Notes: a model not told the origin generated them from the letters alone. Positions 22,939-35,071 are shown, counted from the first letter of the stretch. The stretch is 64,000 nucleotides of DNA from Fusarium oxysporum f. sp. lycopersici 4287 (GCF_000149955.1 NC_030994.1:2534366-2598365); one strand, 5' to 3'. Made by a program: numbers and translations.

Positions 22939-23175
22939 TTATTGTTTGGTGGGGGTCTCGATGTATGAGGATGCAGCATAGGCTGTACCGCTGCTGAGTG
23001 ATGCGTTGTCCGAGTCGACGGGTGATGATGGTGATGAGGACATGGAGAATGATGCTGAGTTGTTGGAGTGTGAACCGCCGTTGAAGCAGGTCGTGCATGG
23101 GCACAGAGGGTTGTTTGTCATTGGTGGTGGAGGTGCGCAGTGACGAGCGAACCAGCTCTTGACTGAAGAAGGCAT
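22939..23175 (-). CDS. Possible small Cys/Ser-rich protein (78 residues)
   Basis: A single open frame starting MPSSVKSWFARHCAPPPP with cysteines at 13, 25, 27 and 30 (CPCTTC) and a long serine-rich tail. I do not recognise it. In favour of a real gene: the ATG is preceded on the minus strand by a CA-rich leader (ccacaacaactacatcaacc and similar) that looks just like the leaders of the confirmed genes here, and composition is not that of a random frame. Against: it is short and has no known domain. The cysteine spacing could bind a metal, but this is speculation. Confidence 0.42.
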   Translation of the reverse strand: MPSSVKSWFARHCAPPPPMTNNPLCPCTTCFNGGSHSNNSASFSMSSSPSSPVDSDNASLSSGTAYAASSYIETPTKQ

Positions 23176-25692
23176 CTTGAGTATGAGTGAGGTTGATGTA
23201 GTTGTTGTGGTTGAAGTAATGTTGAGTAGTAAGATGAATGTAAGACTTGTCGAGCCTGAAGATATCTCAAGTATAAGATGAAGTTGTGTGTAAGTCGCTT
23301 GCTAAGATCAAAGAAGACAAGAATAAACTACAGTTCCACGAAAGAATGAAGAGGATGTCTTGGGTATTTATGTTTCTTCATTTCTCAAGCATGTGGGACC
23401 TACAACCAACCCGAGCTTCTCCTTTGCAAAAGTATTCTTTTCATCCATCAGAAATCTCGAAGCCATCCAAGCCCACCCCTGACCCATGCACGGCAACAAA
23501 ATGGGGCAGCCTCCTCTTCTCAGCCGGATACCGAGAGACGTCCGGAAAAAGAGTGGGTTCGCAAATCTACATATCAAATCGCGATACCTTCACTTTTTAC
23601 CACGTTCTCTTAGACGTTTTATATCTCCTCCTACGAATCTCTCTCTTGACCGAATTTCCCCAGAGCCAAGACCCTTTCTTACATGGGATGGATTATGGCG
23701 CGGGTTTTGTTCCCCTCACGAGAAATAAATCTCCATTTCCCCGCGTTTCCCCCCCAATCGTCGGCCTGGGGAAAGGGGGACACGTGCTAGACGGGGGATA
23801 AGCGCGGCAACTGATTAAAGTTGTGGCCTTATTTCGACGCGCAGTTGCATTGGGTTTAACGGCTTGTGAAGTTTGGGTGTTGCGTGTTGAGGAGGAAGTG
23901 GTTTGGAGGCGTTGGCACGTGAGATTGACGGATGATTGAGTGAGCTCACTACGAGACAGGACAGCAAAGCCATAGCATATAGGTAATTGGCTGTAGAGTT
24001 TATATTACTGTTTGTAACTGCTACTATAGTCTAATGGTAATGGTATCGGTGTGCTGTTTTCTTGAGTTAGCAAGCTGTTAGATATACTAAACTGACCTAT
24101 ACAACCAGTAACGGTTGACTTACACGCCTTCAAACTCACTTATGAAAACAACACCAAGTTAAGACAATTAACCGTTCTCGAGTCTCCGTTTTCTCCAAGT
24201 CACCCTATATTCCATCATAGCTCACCATCAGCCTCATCTATATAATCCCCAACATCACGAGACTCACCATCATCTACAGATTCCATCTCAGATACTCCTC
24301 CCGCGTCGGTCTTGCGTCGGCATTCGCAAATCCTACCTCACACCTCCCTTCGCCTCTATAAAACTTGCATGCGGCTCTTCCGCAGTGGATCTGGAAATGA
24401 AACCGACGCAATTCCCGCCTCGAACCTCAACGGAACGAGAACCCATTGGTTAGAAGCTGTTCCCCTTTTGCGGCTCGATCCGATGTCTTATCTACGTCAG
24501 GAGATTTTCATCATTGAAACGTGGGTCTTTGGCAAGGGGAATAGCCGAGGATAAGTTGGGAAAAACTTGTTCAGAGATTTCAGTTATGGTGAGTCATGGA
24601 TATCTGTGCTTGGTTGGTATGATATGATAAATGTAGTGGAGATAAAGGGTGAGAAAAGAGAAAAGTCACGATATTAGCAGGGAGTCGTGGAAAAGTTGAG
24701 GCTGACTTTAGGTTGTGATGGTGTGCGGCGAGACGAGAGATCGCCAAGCCTTGCCCACGAAGGGTGCCTTTCAACTGCCCCCCGATGATCTAAGTTATAG
24801 TATTCCCGAATGACTTCTTATTCTTTTTTGTTTCTTTAACTTGAAGAGGTTGTCCTAATACTCGTGTCCCTATTGTCTAACCCTTTGATCCATTATTAAC
24901 ACATTTTGTCAACGAGTTGAAATCATCCCATTATGAGCTAAGAATGCGGCTCTGAGACGATGCATGAAATTGGACCCTTACATCCGAGAGACTTATTAGC
25001 CGAGTCTGGACCGAAACATCGAATTGTCTTCTTATACATATTTAGTGTAACAGCCCATCTGTGACTTGATCTTATTCACTCAGTAAAGACCCGTCTTTGT
25101 TGAGAATGACTCTTTAGACACCTCAGCTGCTCTCATCACTCTAGAACCCATCACTGTATCACATGGACTCGATATAAGTCAAAGTTGGCTGTATGGAATA
25201 CTCCTTCTGTTAAGCCTGGGGTCCAAGGTAACACGACAATAAATCTCGAGAGCCTCATTTTTTTGGCTGTCATCTCACGAGACATGACGAATCGTCACCT
25301 TTCATCTCACACACCACACCAGATCACAAATCACAGCATCAGGAATACAACAGTTGCAGGGCGTGGATACGCGAAAAATCATCTTGTTGGAGACCATATC
25401 GCCCGTCCATCCTTTGAATCATCCGTCCTTCTATCGAACCAATCGGACACATTCGAGAGCATCGAAACCATGTGTCTTTACGAGCAGCGAGCTCCAAAGA
25501 CCGACCGATGCATGCTAAATTAAAAAAACAGGAATATCCACCCATGTCTCCCACTCTTTTTCATGAGTGTTTGTTTCATCTACTCTCGGTTTTGGTTGGA
25601 ACCGCAGCCTCCTGGAGCTCAAGTCTCACATCTTGTTATTATATCATATCCTTCACCACTGCTCGTCTAACAGCATTTTCAAGTGGAGCTGT
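23176..25692. other. Intergenic, 2.5 kb without a recognisable gene
   Basis: It carries the promoter side of the small frame and the 3' flank of LSC2. Frames up to about 170 residues (23286-23801) occur in mixed sequence but show no domain or coding bias, and no RNA gene is seen. Confidence 0.5.
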
Positions 25693-27281
25693 TTAGATAC
25701 CGAGGGTGAACTCGACACCGACATCGATGTCACGGGCTATTCAAGTGTTAGCAATCAGAACAGACACTATAAGGGTCGAGGCAACTTACCCATCTTGACG
25801 ACCTTGGACAGCTGGACAGCCTTCTCGGCGGCGGTTTGTAGGTCATCGATGGAGAAGATCTTGAGGCCGGAGTCGTTAATGAGCTGGTGAGCCTGCTCAA
25901 CGTTGGTACCCTGGAGACGGGCAATGATGGGGATTCTGAGGTTCATGCTCTCAACGGTCTTGATGAGACCAGTGGCGATAGCGTCACATCGGACGATACC
26001 ACCGAAGATGTTGACAAAGATAGCGGTGACCTTAGCATCGCTGGTGATGAGCTCGAAAGCCTCTCGGATAGCAGCGGGAGTGGCACCACCACCAACGTCG
26101 AGGAAGTTAGCGGGCTGGCCTCCGTTCAGCTTGATGATATCCATGGTAGCCATGGCAAGACCGGCACCGTTGACAAGGCAGCCGATATCACCGTCAAGCT
26201 TGATGAAGTTGAGGTTGGACTCAGCGGCGCGGACCTCATCGGGGTCCTCCTGGGTGGTGTCGCGCCACTCAAAGACATCCTTCTGTCGGAACTCAGCGTT
26301 GTCGTCGAAACCGAACTTGGCGTCCATGCAGAGAACCTTGTGGTCGGAGGTCTCGGAGAGGGGGTTGATCTCAATCTGGGTAGAGTCCTTCTCGGTGAAG
26401 ATCTTGTAGAGCTTCTGGATGGTGTCCTTGGCCTCCTCGATGCACTGCTCGCTGAAGCCGAGCTTAGTGGCAATCTCGCGGGCAACCTCGTCGGTGACAC
26501 CGACGTTGATGTCGATGTAGTTGGTGTTGATGGCATCGGGGGTCTCCTTGGCGACGGTCTCAATGTCCATACCGCCCTGGGAAGAGGAGACGATGACGGG
26601 GCACTGGTTCTGACGGTCCATGAGGATGGCGAGGTAGAACTCACGACGAGCAAACTTGCGCTCGCAAATGTAGACAGCGTTGCAGAGACGGCCGCCAGCG
26701 CCCGTCTGCTTGGTGATGAGGTTGTGGCCGATCATCTGCTCGGCGAACATCTCGGCCTCGTGGGGAGAGTAGATGACACGGACACCGCCCTTCAGGCCGT
26801 TGTCGAACGTACCCTTTCCTCGGCCACCGGCAAGGACCTGGGCCTTGATAACCATATCATCGTTGCCAATCTTCTCAGCGATCTCCTTGGCCTCCTTGGC
26901 GGACTTTGCGACGGAACCCTTGGGGACACCAATGCCGTACTGTTGGTGGTTAGCAGCCGTGGTTTTTTAAGGGTGAGTCCCGTAGTTTGTAGTTCGTAGT
27001 ATCGACGATCGTCAAGGGGGGGACTTTGAGTAGATAAAACCTTACCTGTCGGAGGAGGTCGGCAGAGAGGTACTCGTGAATGCTCAGAGCTCGTCGTTGT
27101 TGAACGCCAGGGAATCGAGCGGCAGGGGCAGCAAACTGGAGCTATCAAGCAACAAAGTTAGCGACAGTTTGTATGTCAAGCGCATCACCAAGCTTTTGTT
27201 TAGCAGGCAATAATGACTGGGACATACCTTTGAGGCGTTGAGGGCCGAAGCCACAGCACGACTACGGCCGAGCTTGAACAT
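25693..27281 (-). CDS. LSC2: Succinyl-CoA ligase [ADP-forming] subunit beta, mitochondrial
   Basis: Four exons (27281-27228, 27135-27046, 26939-25790, 25736-25693) with exact phases give 445 residues; introns are 92, 106 and 53 bp. The N-terminus (MFKLGRSRAVASALNASK, then RFPGVQQRRALSIHEY) is a mitochondrial presequence rich in Arg, Ala and Ser, with the mature protein probably beginning near ALSIHEYLS. The ATP-grasp part has VIKAQVLAGGRGKG and the Mg/nucleotide-binding stretch TQIEINPL. The ligase domain has FLDVGGGA and IFVNIFGGIVRCD. The enzyme couples succinyl-CoA cleavage to ATP synthesis in the TCA cycle, partnering with the alpha subunit, which is not in this window. The tiny last exon (ARDIDVGVEFTLGI) matches the typical family C-terminus. 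Strong codon bias creates a long antisense open frame that is not a gene. Confidence 0.95.
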
Positions 27282-28157
27282 TATGACGGATAAAGGAAGA
27301 GAGGAGATTGGGGATATGATTGAGAAAGGGAGGGGCTTGAGGGGATAAAGAGAGGGAGAGAGGGAGAGCGGTTTAGATCGTCACAAGGAGGTAACAGTAG
27401 AAAAAGAGGTTTTCGGATGACGAGGAAAACCAAATCCACGAAGCTACGGCGCTCAATCAATCAGGAGCCTCAGACAGACCACTAACCTAGGCTTGTGCTC
27501 TGTGGTTTGATCCACTATTTTGGGCACGGGATTTGTCGGGCTAACTTGGAGACAGAACCAGACAAGTATACGGAAAAAGACATTCACCGATTTGATAATG
27601 ATATAATTGTGTTGAATTGTGGTGCATCTCATGTTTTACAATGCCTTTGGTACCCGTTTCCTCTCTACAAGTGCCTCTATGTAATTGACTTTGTACAGAG
27701 TTGACCTTAACGTCCTCGGCGATGCTACAAAATATATCGCTTCTCCGAGCAAATGACACGACATAACATGACAACCAACACCTGTTCCCGCGGGCTCGTC
27801 ACATTTACATTGGATCTCGGTGACCAAGATCCAGCATCTACCGTCTTCAGGGCTCTGGCAAATCCACTTTTTTACTAACCGCCAAACCTGTTCCAGCGCG
27901 GCACAAGACTACCGAGCTGTGAAAACCGGTCATGCAAATCCGTCTCGGGTGAGTCCAAGGTGAAGCACGAATAAAAAACGTTGTCGTTGGATGCTAAAAC
28001 GTCTCCGGGTTTCGGCTACAATAGGCATGTTGTTGACCGTATTTCCCCCACATGGAGAAAGACGTCCAGTGATAGGATGTTGAATGAGGTACTCAACTTC
28101 ATGATGTTCATTGTTGTACACAAAATAAAGTTAATATCTCATAGAGACTAAGGTAAT
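27282..28157. other. Intergenic, LSC2 promoter and 3' flank of the alkyltransferase
   Basis: GA-rich on the plus strand (27290-27420), i.e. a CT-rich leader for LSC2 on the minus strand. No gene is seen in the rest. Confidence 0.5.
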
Positions 28158-28646
28158 TCATGTAAATCCACCAAAGGGTGTTCCTATAACCTTCCCCTTA
28201 TCATCCCATCTCACTCCTTCGCCTCTCAAAAGCTTCCTCTTCTCATCAAGAGTGATTCCCTCACCATCTTTTGGCCACTTCCCCTTGAACCCACCCAGCG
28301 CACCTCCAGTAGCTACAACGCGGTGACATGGTACTTCTGGTGCAAATGGATTTCGTCGCAGTGCATTGCCTACAGCTCTTGGTGACGACTTTAAATGGGC
28401 GGCCATGATACCGTATGTTGAGAAGCTCCCCCGTGGAATCTGGCAGAGAAGTGTCCACACACTCTTCTCAAACGGTGTGCGAGTGGATGCTTCGATGAGA
28501 GCTAATTGAGAAGCCATGATTGTGGTGAAGTCGGCAGGTGAGGTCGGTGATGTAGGTGATGCTTGTTTCTTGGTCTTTGTGGCTTTGACTTTGCGTTCTT
28601 CTTGGGGCTCTTCAAGGGGTCGCTTGCTTTTGGTGATGGCTGCCAT
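28158..28646 (-). CDS. Methylated-DNA--[protein]-cysteine S-methyltransferase (O6-alkylguanine-DNA alkyltransferase)
   Basis: A single exon of 162 residues. The active-site motif PCHRVV holds the acceptor Cys107, and the DNA-binding helix RAVGNALRRNP (90-100) contains the arginine that flips out the damaged base. The motif TPFEKSVWTLLCQIPRGSFSTYG begins the conserved C-terminal domain. The N-terminal 45 residues are Lys/Pro-rich (KSKRP, KATKTKK) instead of the RNase H-like domain of larger family members, and could serve as a nuclear signal. Because the cysteine is present, this is a true suicide alkyltransferase and not an alkyltransferase-like (ATL) protein, which has Trp or Ala there. It repairs O6-methylguanine by transferring the alkyl group to itself. 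No introns are seen. Confidence 0.93.
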   Translation of the reverse strand: MAAITKSKRPLEEPQEERKVKATKTKKQASPTSPTSPADFTTIMASQLALIEASTRTPFEKSVWTLLCQIPRGSFSTYGIMAAHLKSSPRAVGNALRRNPFAPEVPCHRVVATGGALGGFKGKWPKDGEGITLDEKRKLLRGEGVRWDDKGKVIGTPFGGFT

Positions 28647-29166
28647 AGCTCTCTCCTCTCAGCAGAGGTGGTACAACAAGTGAAGTGCGTTGAACTATAT
28701 GTAAGGGCAGGTTCTAAGTTGCAGGTATTAGCTATGTGATGGCTTGCAATGTCGATAGGAAGTCAAAGAGTAAACGGAAGAGTCACGATTTAAATCACGG
28801 TCATTAAAGATGCGTCACGTCAAAGGGCGTGGTCGACGCCAACATCTAGAGCAACACATATCGCGAAGTCATGTGACGCGCATCAACAGGCAGCCAGCCT
28901 GATGTGTTGTGCACGAATTGCTGACATATATGCAATCACTAAGAGAGCATATGATAATGAACATCAATGAAATGTAAATTATTCATTCCTTTATCGATGC
29001 AGACACGGAGGGTATCAGGTTCCGCCTCATACATAACATAACATAAGCTCTGCAGGCGACCTAGAATGAGAGACATCCATAAATACATGAGCGAGGCTAC
29101 CTACACAGTAGCATCTATAAATGTTGAGTAAAAAGCAATCATGGTCACGAAGAAACAAAAACAAAT
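28647..29166. other. Intergenic, promoter of the alkyltransferase
   Basis: Mixed sequence with GTGACGC/TCACGTC-like words (28815-28880) that resemble CRE/ATF half sites. Nothing else is recognised. Confidence 0.4.
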
Positions 29167-29277
29167 TGTCAAGATTGGGATTCGGACCCAAGAATCTTTC
29201 GATACTGCAAGAACCCAGTTAACTGGATAAGACAACGTCTTGAGTGCAGCGCCTTAGACCACCCCGGCCATCTTGAC
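29167..29277 (-). tRNA. tRNA-Leu (anticodon CAA), with intron
   Basis: Reading the minus strand from 29277, the acceptor arm GTCAAGA pairs with TCTTGAC at the 3' end, followed by discriminator A. The D-arm/A-box region TGGCCGGGGTGGTCTAAGGC and the T-arm TTGGGTCCGAATCCCAA (B box GGTCCGAATCC) are intact. The anticodon stem CTGCA/TGCAG encloses loop CTCAAG with anticodon CAA, interrupted one base after the anticodon by an intron of roughly 25-28 nt, the usual eukaryotic position. A long variable arm (TCGAAAGATTC) confirms a class II leucine tRNA. Confidence 0.93.
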
Positions 29278-30063
29278 CTGATCCGCAGATGTGCTTTATG
29301 TAAGTAAGGGAAGCAAAGCGGGACTATACACCAAGCTCAAATCTGCCGACTGGTCTTCCCAATACTACCCCGAGTCTGCAGCCTTGTTAGAACGCACCGT
29401 TTGAATCAGTTCACATTCAAGAACAGCTGGGCCCAGCCTCAGTATATCTGATCTAATACCCCAGGCTTTTGTGAAGATGTTGATACGTTGAGGCTTCGTG
29501 AGTCAGCTGTCACACATCTCCAGGCATCGCGTAATACATAATCTTGCCTGAGAGCTTCACATGAGAACGTTGTACAGAGGATAGAGAGAGAACAAGCAAT
29601 GTACTTTATATGTAGCCAGTGCCGTTATACACATGAATATCATCAATCCAATATACTTAATCCCCTCAGCTGTGGCCATCTCATTACTCCATGTGTCTTC
29701 ATTTCTGTACCAAAAAGCGGCACGCTGGTATATGTATGTATGTAAATAAGTTTTCTCAAACAGAGGGAGGTAATGTCTCCAATCTAACCCAACGCCAATG
29801 ATTATGCCGATCCTAGTTACGGGGTTACTATGCCTCCTCTCGACGGCTCCTGTTTTTGGTTTTTACAAGATGCGACTCGCAAATGCTTCTATGCATGCTG
29901 TTTCTCGCTGAACTTTGATCATTTCCGGACTCTCGTGTCTCTTGTGCTGAGACGACGGGATGATTCTTACATATCCCTGTCGTTCAAGCATGAATGACGT
30001 CGTCTCGTGAGTGATGCTTTGTTTCGTATATACCGGTGCGATGACGAAACGCTGGCTTCCATT
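29278..30063. other. Intergenic between tRNA-Leu and ISA1
   Basis: No frame or RNA gene is recognised. A TATGTATG repeat occurs at 29731-29743. The 3' flank of ISA1 lies at its right end. Confidence 0.5.
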
Positions 30064-30801
30064 CTAGACCATGAAAGACTCTCCGCAGCCGCATTCCTCC
30101 TCTGAAAGGTCTGTTAATATTATGACAATCTGTGACTGTCGTGGCAACTTACTGATGTTCGGGTTCTTGAACACAAACCGCTGGTTAAGCTTGTCCTCAA
30201 CATAATCCATCTCACTCCCAATGATGCTAAACAGCGCCTTGCTATCAATCAAGACCTTGACGCCATCCTGCTCGACCGTCTCGTCAAAAGCACCCGGCTT
30301 ATCAACATATTCAAGATTGTACGCCAAGCCACTGCATCCTCGGTTCCGTACTCCGACCTTGATGAGCTTCGGTTCCGGCTGATCCAGCAATTCTCGCAAT
30401 TGCTCCACCGCAGAGGGCGTCAACTTCATAGCGGCCTTGCGCGGTCGTAGCTTAGGTCGTGGCCTGGCTGCCTTTGGCTTCTGAGCTTCTGTTTCGCTGA
30501 GCTTCGGAGCTGATGCCGATGCGGCGGGAGCAGCATTTTGCGTGGGTGCGGGTTCTTGTTGCTTAGGTGGTTGAGGGTGCTGAGGTTGTTGAGGAGGAGG
30601 TCGTGTCTCGTGGACCTTAGGTAGAGGATCAGGTTGTGTTATTGAAGTTTCAGGAACGTCGTCGTTTCTGGGAGGCGTCGAGGTATGTGTTGGAAGAGTA
30701 TATGAGTGGTAGGACACAGCGAGAGGTCTCGACGTCGAGAACTGCCTCAGAGTGCATCCTCGTTGCAGGGCGATTCTCGTTATCGATCTTGAGGCAAACA
30801 T
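30064..30801 (-). CDS. ISA1: Iron-sulfur cluster assembly protein Isa1 (A-type, mitochondrial)
   Basis: Two exons (30801-30153, 30110-30064) encode 231 residues. The A-type core begins with KLRPRKAAMKLTPSAVEQL and contains the three cluster-binding cysteines Cys156 (NRGCSGLAYNLEY), Cys223 and Cys225 (ECGCGESFMV), plus the conserved IDSKALFSIIGSEMDYVEDKL. The N-terminus (MFASRSITRIALQRGCTLRQ) is a mitochondrial presequence, followed by about 90 residues of Pro/Gln/Ala-rich low complexity. Isa1, with Isa2 and Iba57, builds 4Fe-4S clusters for aconitase, lipoate synthase and others in the matrix. The 42-nt intron falls right before the C-terminal cysteines and has no stop codon and a length divisible by three; removing it restores the normal spacing between FKNPN and CGCGE. 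Confidence 0.93.
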   Translation of the reverse strand: MFASRSITRIALQRGCTLRQFSTSRPLAVSYHSYTLPTHTSTPPRNDDVPETSITQPDPLPKVHETRPPPQQPQHPQPPKQQEPAPTQNAAPAASASAPKLSETEAQKPKAARPRPKLRPRKAAMKLTPSAVEQLRELLDQPEPKLIKVGVRNRGCSGLAYNLEYVDKPGAFDETVEQDGVKVLIDSKALFSIIGSEMDYVEDKLNQRFVFKNPNISKLPRQSQIVIILTDLSEEECGCGESFMV

Positions 30802-33455
30802 TGTGGGCGCATGTGGTGGTGATGTTGAGGTTGAGGATTGGTATCAAGAAGCTTGAGAGTGCTGATGAGTAGCTGAAACAAAAGCTACTTCCATCGTGGC
30901 CCCCAGGATGTCGGCGAATTAATGTATGTGGATCCAGATCATCGGTTGAACATTCCCCGATCTTGTCCGAGCGAATCAGAGTGCGAGAATTTGTAAGGCT
31001 CACGTGATGTTAATGGCCAGATTCAACAAAGGAGGGCCATGGCAATCATGACAAATAATGGCATCGGAAAGATATCATCATGGTCTTTGTATTTCTTTAA
31101 CAATTGACCTGTGTACTGTCAGTTTGCTCGATTTGGAAAGTGTTGTCCAGAGAGCGCATATGCAGTATTACGTGAAGCTCAAATGTTTTCAAGATGAACC
31201 GAAGAAGGCCATCAGGGTTTGTAATTCTGACAGCCACTTATATAAATATCCTTTTAGGGCAGGCTTCCAATTGGATTCATTGACAATGGATGTAAATTGT
31301 CGTTTGGTCAACCGGCGTTCTATTGGAGGTCTTGCTTACACCAGATTCATAAGCTAGCATGTCATCAACTGCCAACATGACAGGCTGTGCACCAGCATTG
31401 CTGTAAATCATCATGCACACTTTATTTAGCTGACGTTGTCGAAGTAGTACCTTGCATGTCAAAACAATCCTATCCAATAGCTTCTCGCTTTTATATAAGA
31501 GCGCAAAACGGGGGACGAGGACATTTATGCACAAACCTATACAATGTAACTACGCCAAAGCACTTTAGACACCAATTGATTGCAACAAGTCATGGGTACC
31601 GAGGACACGGATCGTCAATCATGACCCATGCATCAGAAGCGATTGTTATATGCACGCTCGCTAAACAGAGTTGCAACCAGATCAATGGCAGTTGTTTATC
31701 TCAACAACGTAACATGCATATCAGTTACTATCGCTATCACGATGCAGCAAGGCCAAGACTCCATTCTGATATCTCCAGCCCAACTCACTGTAACCAGGTA
31801 ATCAATCAGTGGATCGCTTTATCTCGGTTTACCTGCTCAGAAGGAACACAACAACCCCAACAAATGCGGCTGAAGTGAAACGTAGTTAAATCCACGAGTG
31901 TCAAATCAGGCAGGCCATGGAACCGTTCGACATGAGATATCGTGGTATCCGCAGTTTGGGCGAAACGTTACATGCGGATATAAATTAATTGGACCTCTCA
32001 CCTCATGGTCAGAGCTTGGGGGAGATAGCTGAGACTTTGGGTTATCGTGATGAGTATCGGATGCTACGAGAAGAACAAGGCATTACCGGGGCCGGTGACA
32101 TGTTCTAAAAACAAGATGGCAAGATGGCAATTTTCGTAATGAGAGCTGCATCTTCGTATTGGTATATCTATGTATATCTTGGGTGTTGTGACTTGAAGAC
32201 AGAGAAAACGGTTGGTTATTGGTGTACCGTTCAACTGGTTACGGGCTGTGAAGTCTGGAGATTCGGTGCTGTCTGACCAATCACGGAGCTTCACAGTCGG
32301 GCCTTTCCCCTGGAAGACCCTAAGGTAACTAAATTGATCTGGGGTTTGGGGACAACTAAAAATGCCCAACGGCTTGTCTTGAAACGGCATCAGAAAAGCA
32401 ACCATGAAATCTACAGTGAACTGTAAATGTTACTATCGCCAAGAAACATATCATCAAGTTCAACTTGCAGAGATAATGCAATCTATGACCTCCGTAGACC
32501 AAATCAGCCACCCTCCTCTCAGCCTGGCAGTCGAATCCACAATTGTTCTCACAAAGCTAAAGTTAGGTAGAACGTTACCAATGGGGGGCATCTGTGACAT
32601 CCACGAACGTTACCGTTAGGGTACGCCACTCGAGTTGGATAGCCTCTCATGTTTGAGAAATGTTACCCCATGGAGACGATGGCTTTGATCTTGTGAATCT
32701 GGGGAATACCGTGGACGGCTTGGGAGTGAGTTTGAGGTGACATTTCTGAATGTAGTTTCTGTGGTGTTGAGATGCTACGAGTTTGAGGACTTGGCGGTTG
32801 AAAGCAGTTAACTAACTCTGCATTGAGGGTAACGGAATTGGCCTTTTTGCAGAGCCTCAACTCCTTGGTATCAATCTCTCGATTGTTATATGTAATACCT
32901 GACGACGTCTTCACAAAGCATTGCATGTCTGCAATAACTGTCATCGTCGGCCTCGGCCGATACGTCGATAATAATGGAAAATACGCCACCCACTGTAAGC
33001 GGATCGACACCCTCCATCCATTGTTGCATCTCCCCATTAACCCCCCTGTAACTAACCCGCACCACCCTCACGATTCCCCATCTTCCATCCATCAGCCATC
33101 CCATCTCATCCACTCTCACCACTTGACGAGACCCCTGGCAATCCATCCTCCTTCTTTTTTTCCTCTCTTCGCCTTCTCGTGATACAGTTCCCCAATTGTA
33201 ACTATCAAGGACGGGCAGGGGTCGGGTCTAGTTTATTTTTTGGGGGACCCTCACGATAGAGTACGTCGCGTGCCTGGATCTCTCCATCTTTCCTCGCGAC
33301 TACTTTAATTCTGCTGCATCCGGGATTTATCTGGGTTTCTTGGATCTCATTCATTCATCTTCTTGTCTTCCATTGTCTAGTGAAGAATATCAATTGTCTT
33401 ATACAGGGCATTGACCCTCATCTCAATCTCGAATATCAACATCAACACACACACA
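30802..33455. other. Intergenic, ISA1 promoter side and UNC93-like promoter side
   Basis: 2.65 kb with only short frames. The final 400 bp (33040-33455) is strongly pyrimidine-rich, with CACAC before the transporter ATG, as in a leader. The word CCCTCACGAT occurs twice (near 33064 and 33247). No RNA gene is seen. Confidence 0.5.
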
Positions 33456-35071
33456 ATGTCCACTCACGAAAAGGAAAACCCCATCGCCCAAGCGGCTTCA
33501 GAATCCGCAGACTCGGATACACCAGGCTTCCGCCCCAAAGGATGGATGTACAAGACCGTCCGCATCGCCGGCGTTGACCTCTGGTACGCCTCGCCCAAAG
33601 TCCAACTCCTCATGGTCTCCATCGTCTGCTTCTTATGTCCCGGCATGTTCAACGCCCTGACTGGTCTCGGAGGTGGCGGCCAAGTCTCCAATGAAGCCCA
33701 GGACCACGCCAACACGGCTCTCTACAGCACTTTTGCCGTCATTGGTTTCTTCGCTGGTACTTTCGCAAACAGACTTGGACTTCGTCTGACTTTGTCCATT
33801 GGAGGTTTGGGATATTGTGTCTATGCTGCTTCGTTCTTGTGCTATTCGCATACCCAGAACATGCCCTTTGTCGTCTTTGCCGGTGCTCTCTTGGGTCTTT
33901 GCGCTGGACTCTTGTGGGCTGCTCAGGGATCTATCATGATGTCTTATCCTCCTGAGCAGAGCAAGGGACGATACATCTCTTGGTTTTGGGTCATCTTCAA
34001 CATGGGTGCTGTCATCGGTTCTCTTGTGAGTTACTTCTATCTATCCTTTAGATCTCCACTAACAAATGAAAGATCCCCCTTGCTCAAAACATCAACAAGA
34101 AAGCTGGCCCCGTCTCCGATGGCACATACGCCGCTTTCATCGCTCTCATGGCCATCGGTGCCGTCCTCGCCCTCATGATCTGCGACGCCGACAAGATCGT
34201 CCGTGAGGACAACACTAAGGTCATCGTCATGAAGAACCCCTCATGGAGCACTGAGATCAAGGGTCTGTGGGAAACACTCTCCCGCGCCCCCTGGGTCGTC
34301 CTCCTCTTCCCCATGTTCTTCTCCTCAAACATCTTCTACACTTACCAAAACGTCAACATGAACCTCGCTCAGTTCAACGTTCGCACTCGCGCTCTCAACA
34401 ACTTACTCTACTGGCTTGCTCAGATCTTTGGCGCCCTTATTGTTGGATACGCTCTTGACGTCTCTAGCGTCCGTCGCAGTGTTCGTGCAAAGATCTCCCT
34501 GGTCGTCCTCTTTGTTCTGACCTTTGCTATCTGGGGTGGTGGCTATGCCTGGCAGAAGGACCAGCGACCTCGTGAGATCGCCATGAACCCTGCTAACGAG
34601 GATGACAAGATTGACTGGGATGATGGTGCCCACAAGTTCCTTGCTCCCATGTTCCTCTACTTCTTCTACGGCTTCTTCGATGCTGCTTGGCAGACTTGCA
34701 TCTACTGGTACATGGGTGCTCTCTCCAACTCTGGCCGCAAGACAGCCAACTTTGCTGGTAAGCCCCAATCATCCTTCTCACATGTGTCCATACCGGAGCA
34801 CTAATTCATCAAAACAGGCTTCTACAAGGGTATCCAATCCGCCGGTGCTGCCATCTTCTGGCGTCTCGACGGCCTCGGCAAGCCATTCGACACTATCTTT
34901 GCCGCCACATGGGCCTGCCTCGGTGCTTCGCTCGTCATCGCCGCCCCCGTTATCTTCATGAAGATCCAGGACTCTGTCTCTGTTGAAGAGGATCTCAAGT
35001 TCAGCGACGAGAAGATCGAGGATGTCATTGTCGCACCTACAGATAAGAAGATCGCCCTCACAGAGGCGTAG
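33456..35071 (+). CDS. UNC93-like major facilitator superfamily transporter
   Basis: Three exons (33456-34025, 34073-34757, 34818-35071; introns 47 and 60 bp) encode 502 residues. About 40 hydrophilic residues precede a first membrane segment (VQLLMVSIVCFLCPGMFNAL), and 10-12 segments follow, including GFFAGTFANRLGLRLTLSIG and PFVVFAGALLGLCAGLLWAA. The pattern P-G-M-F-N-A-L-T-G-L-G-G-G-G and W-A-A-Q-G-S-I-M-M-S-Y-P is the UNC93/DUF895-type MFS signature shared by many fungal proteins. The C-terminal tail is charged (DSVSVEEDLKFSDEKIED). The substrate is unknown; family members in fungi are plasma-membrane proteins, mostly uncharacterised. An acidic loop (NPANEDDKIDWDDG) sits between the late segments. 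It stands alone, with a 1.1 kb convergent gap to the Ras exchange factor. Confidence 0.9.

Noticed and set aside
25887..26999. 370-codon open frame antisense to LSC2
   Set aside because: It mirrors the strong codon bias of LSC2 on the opposite strand, has Gly/Leu/Asp repeats with no domain, and spans an LSC2 exon boundary.
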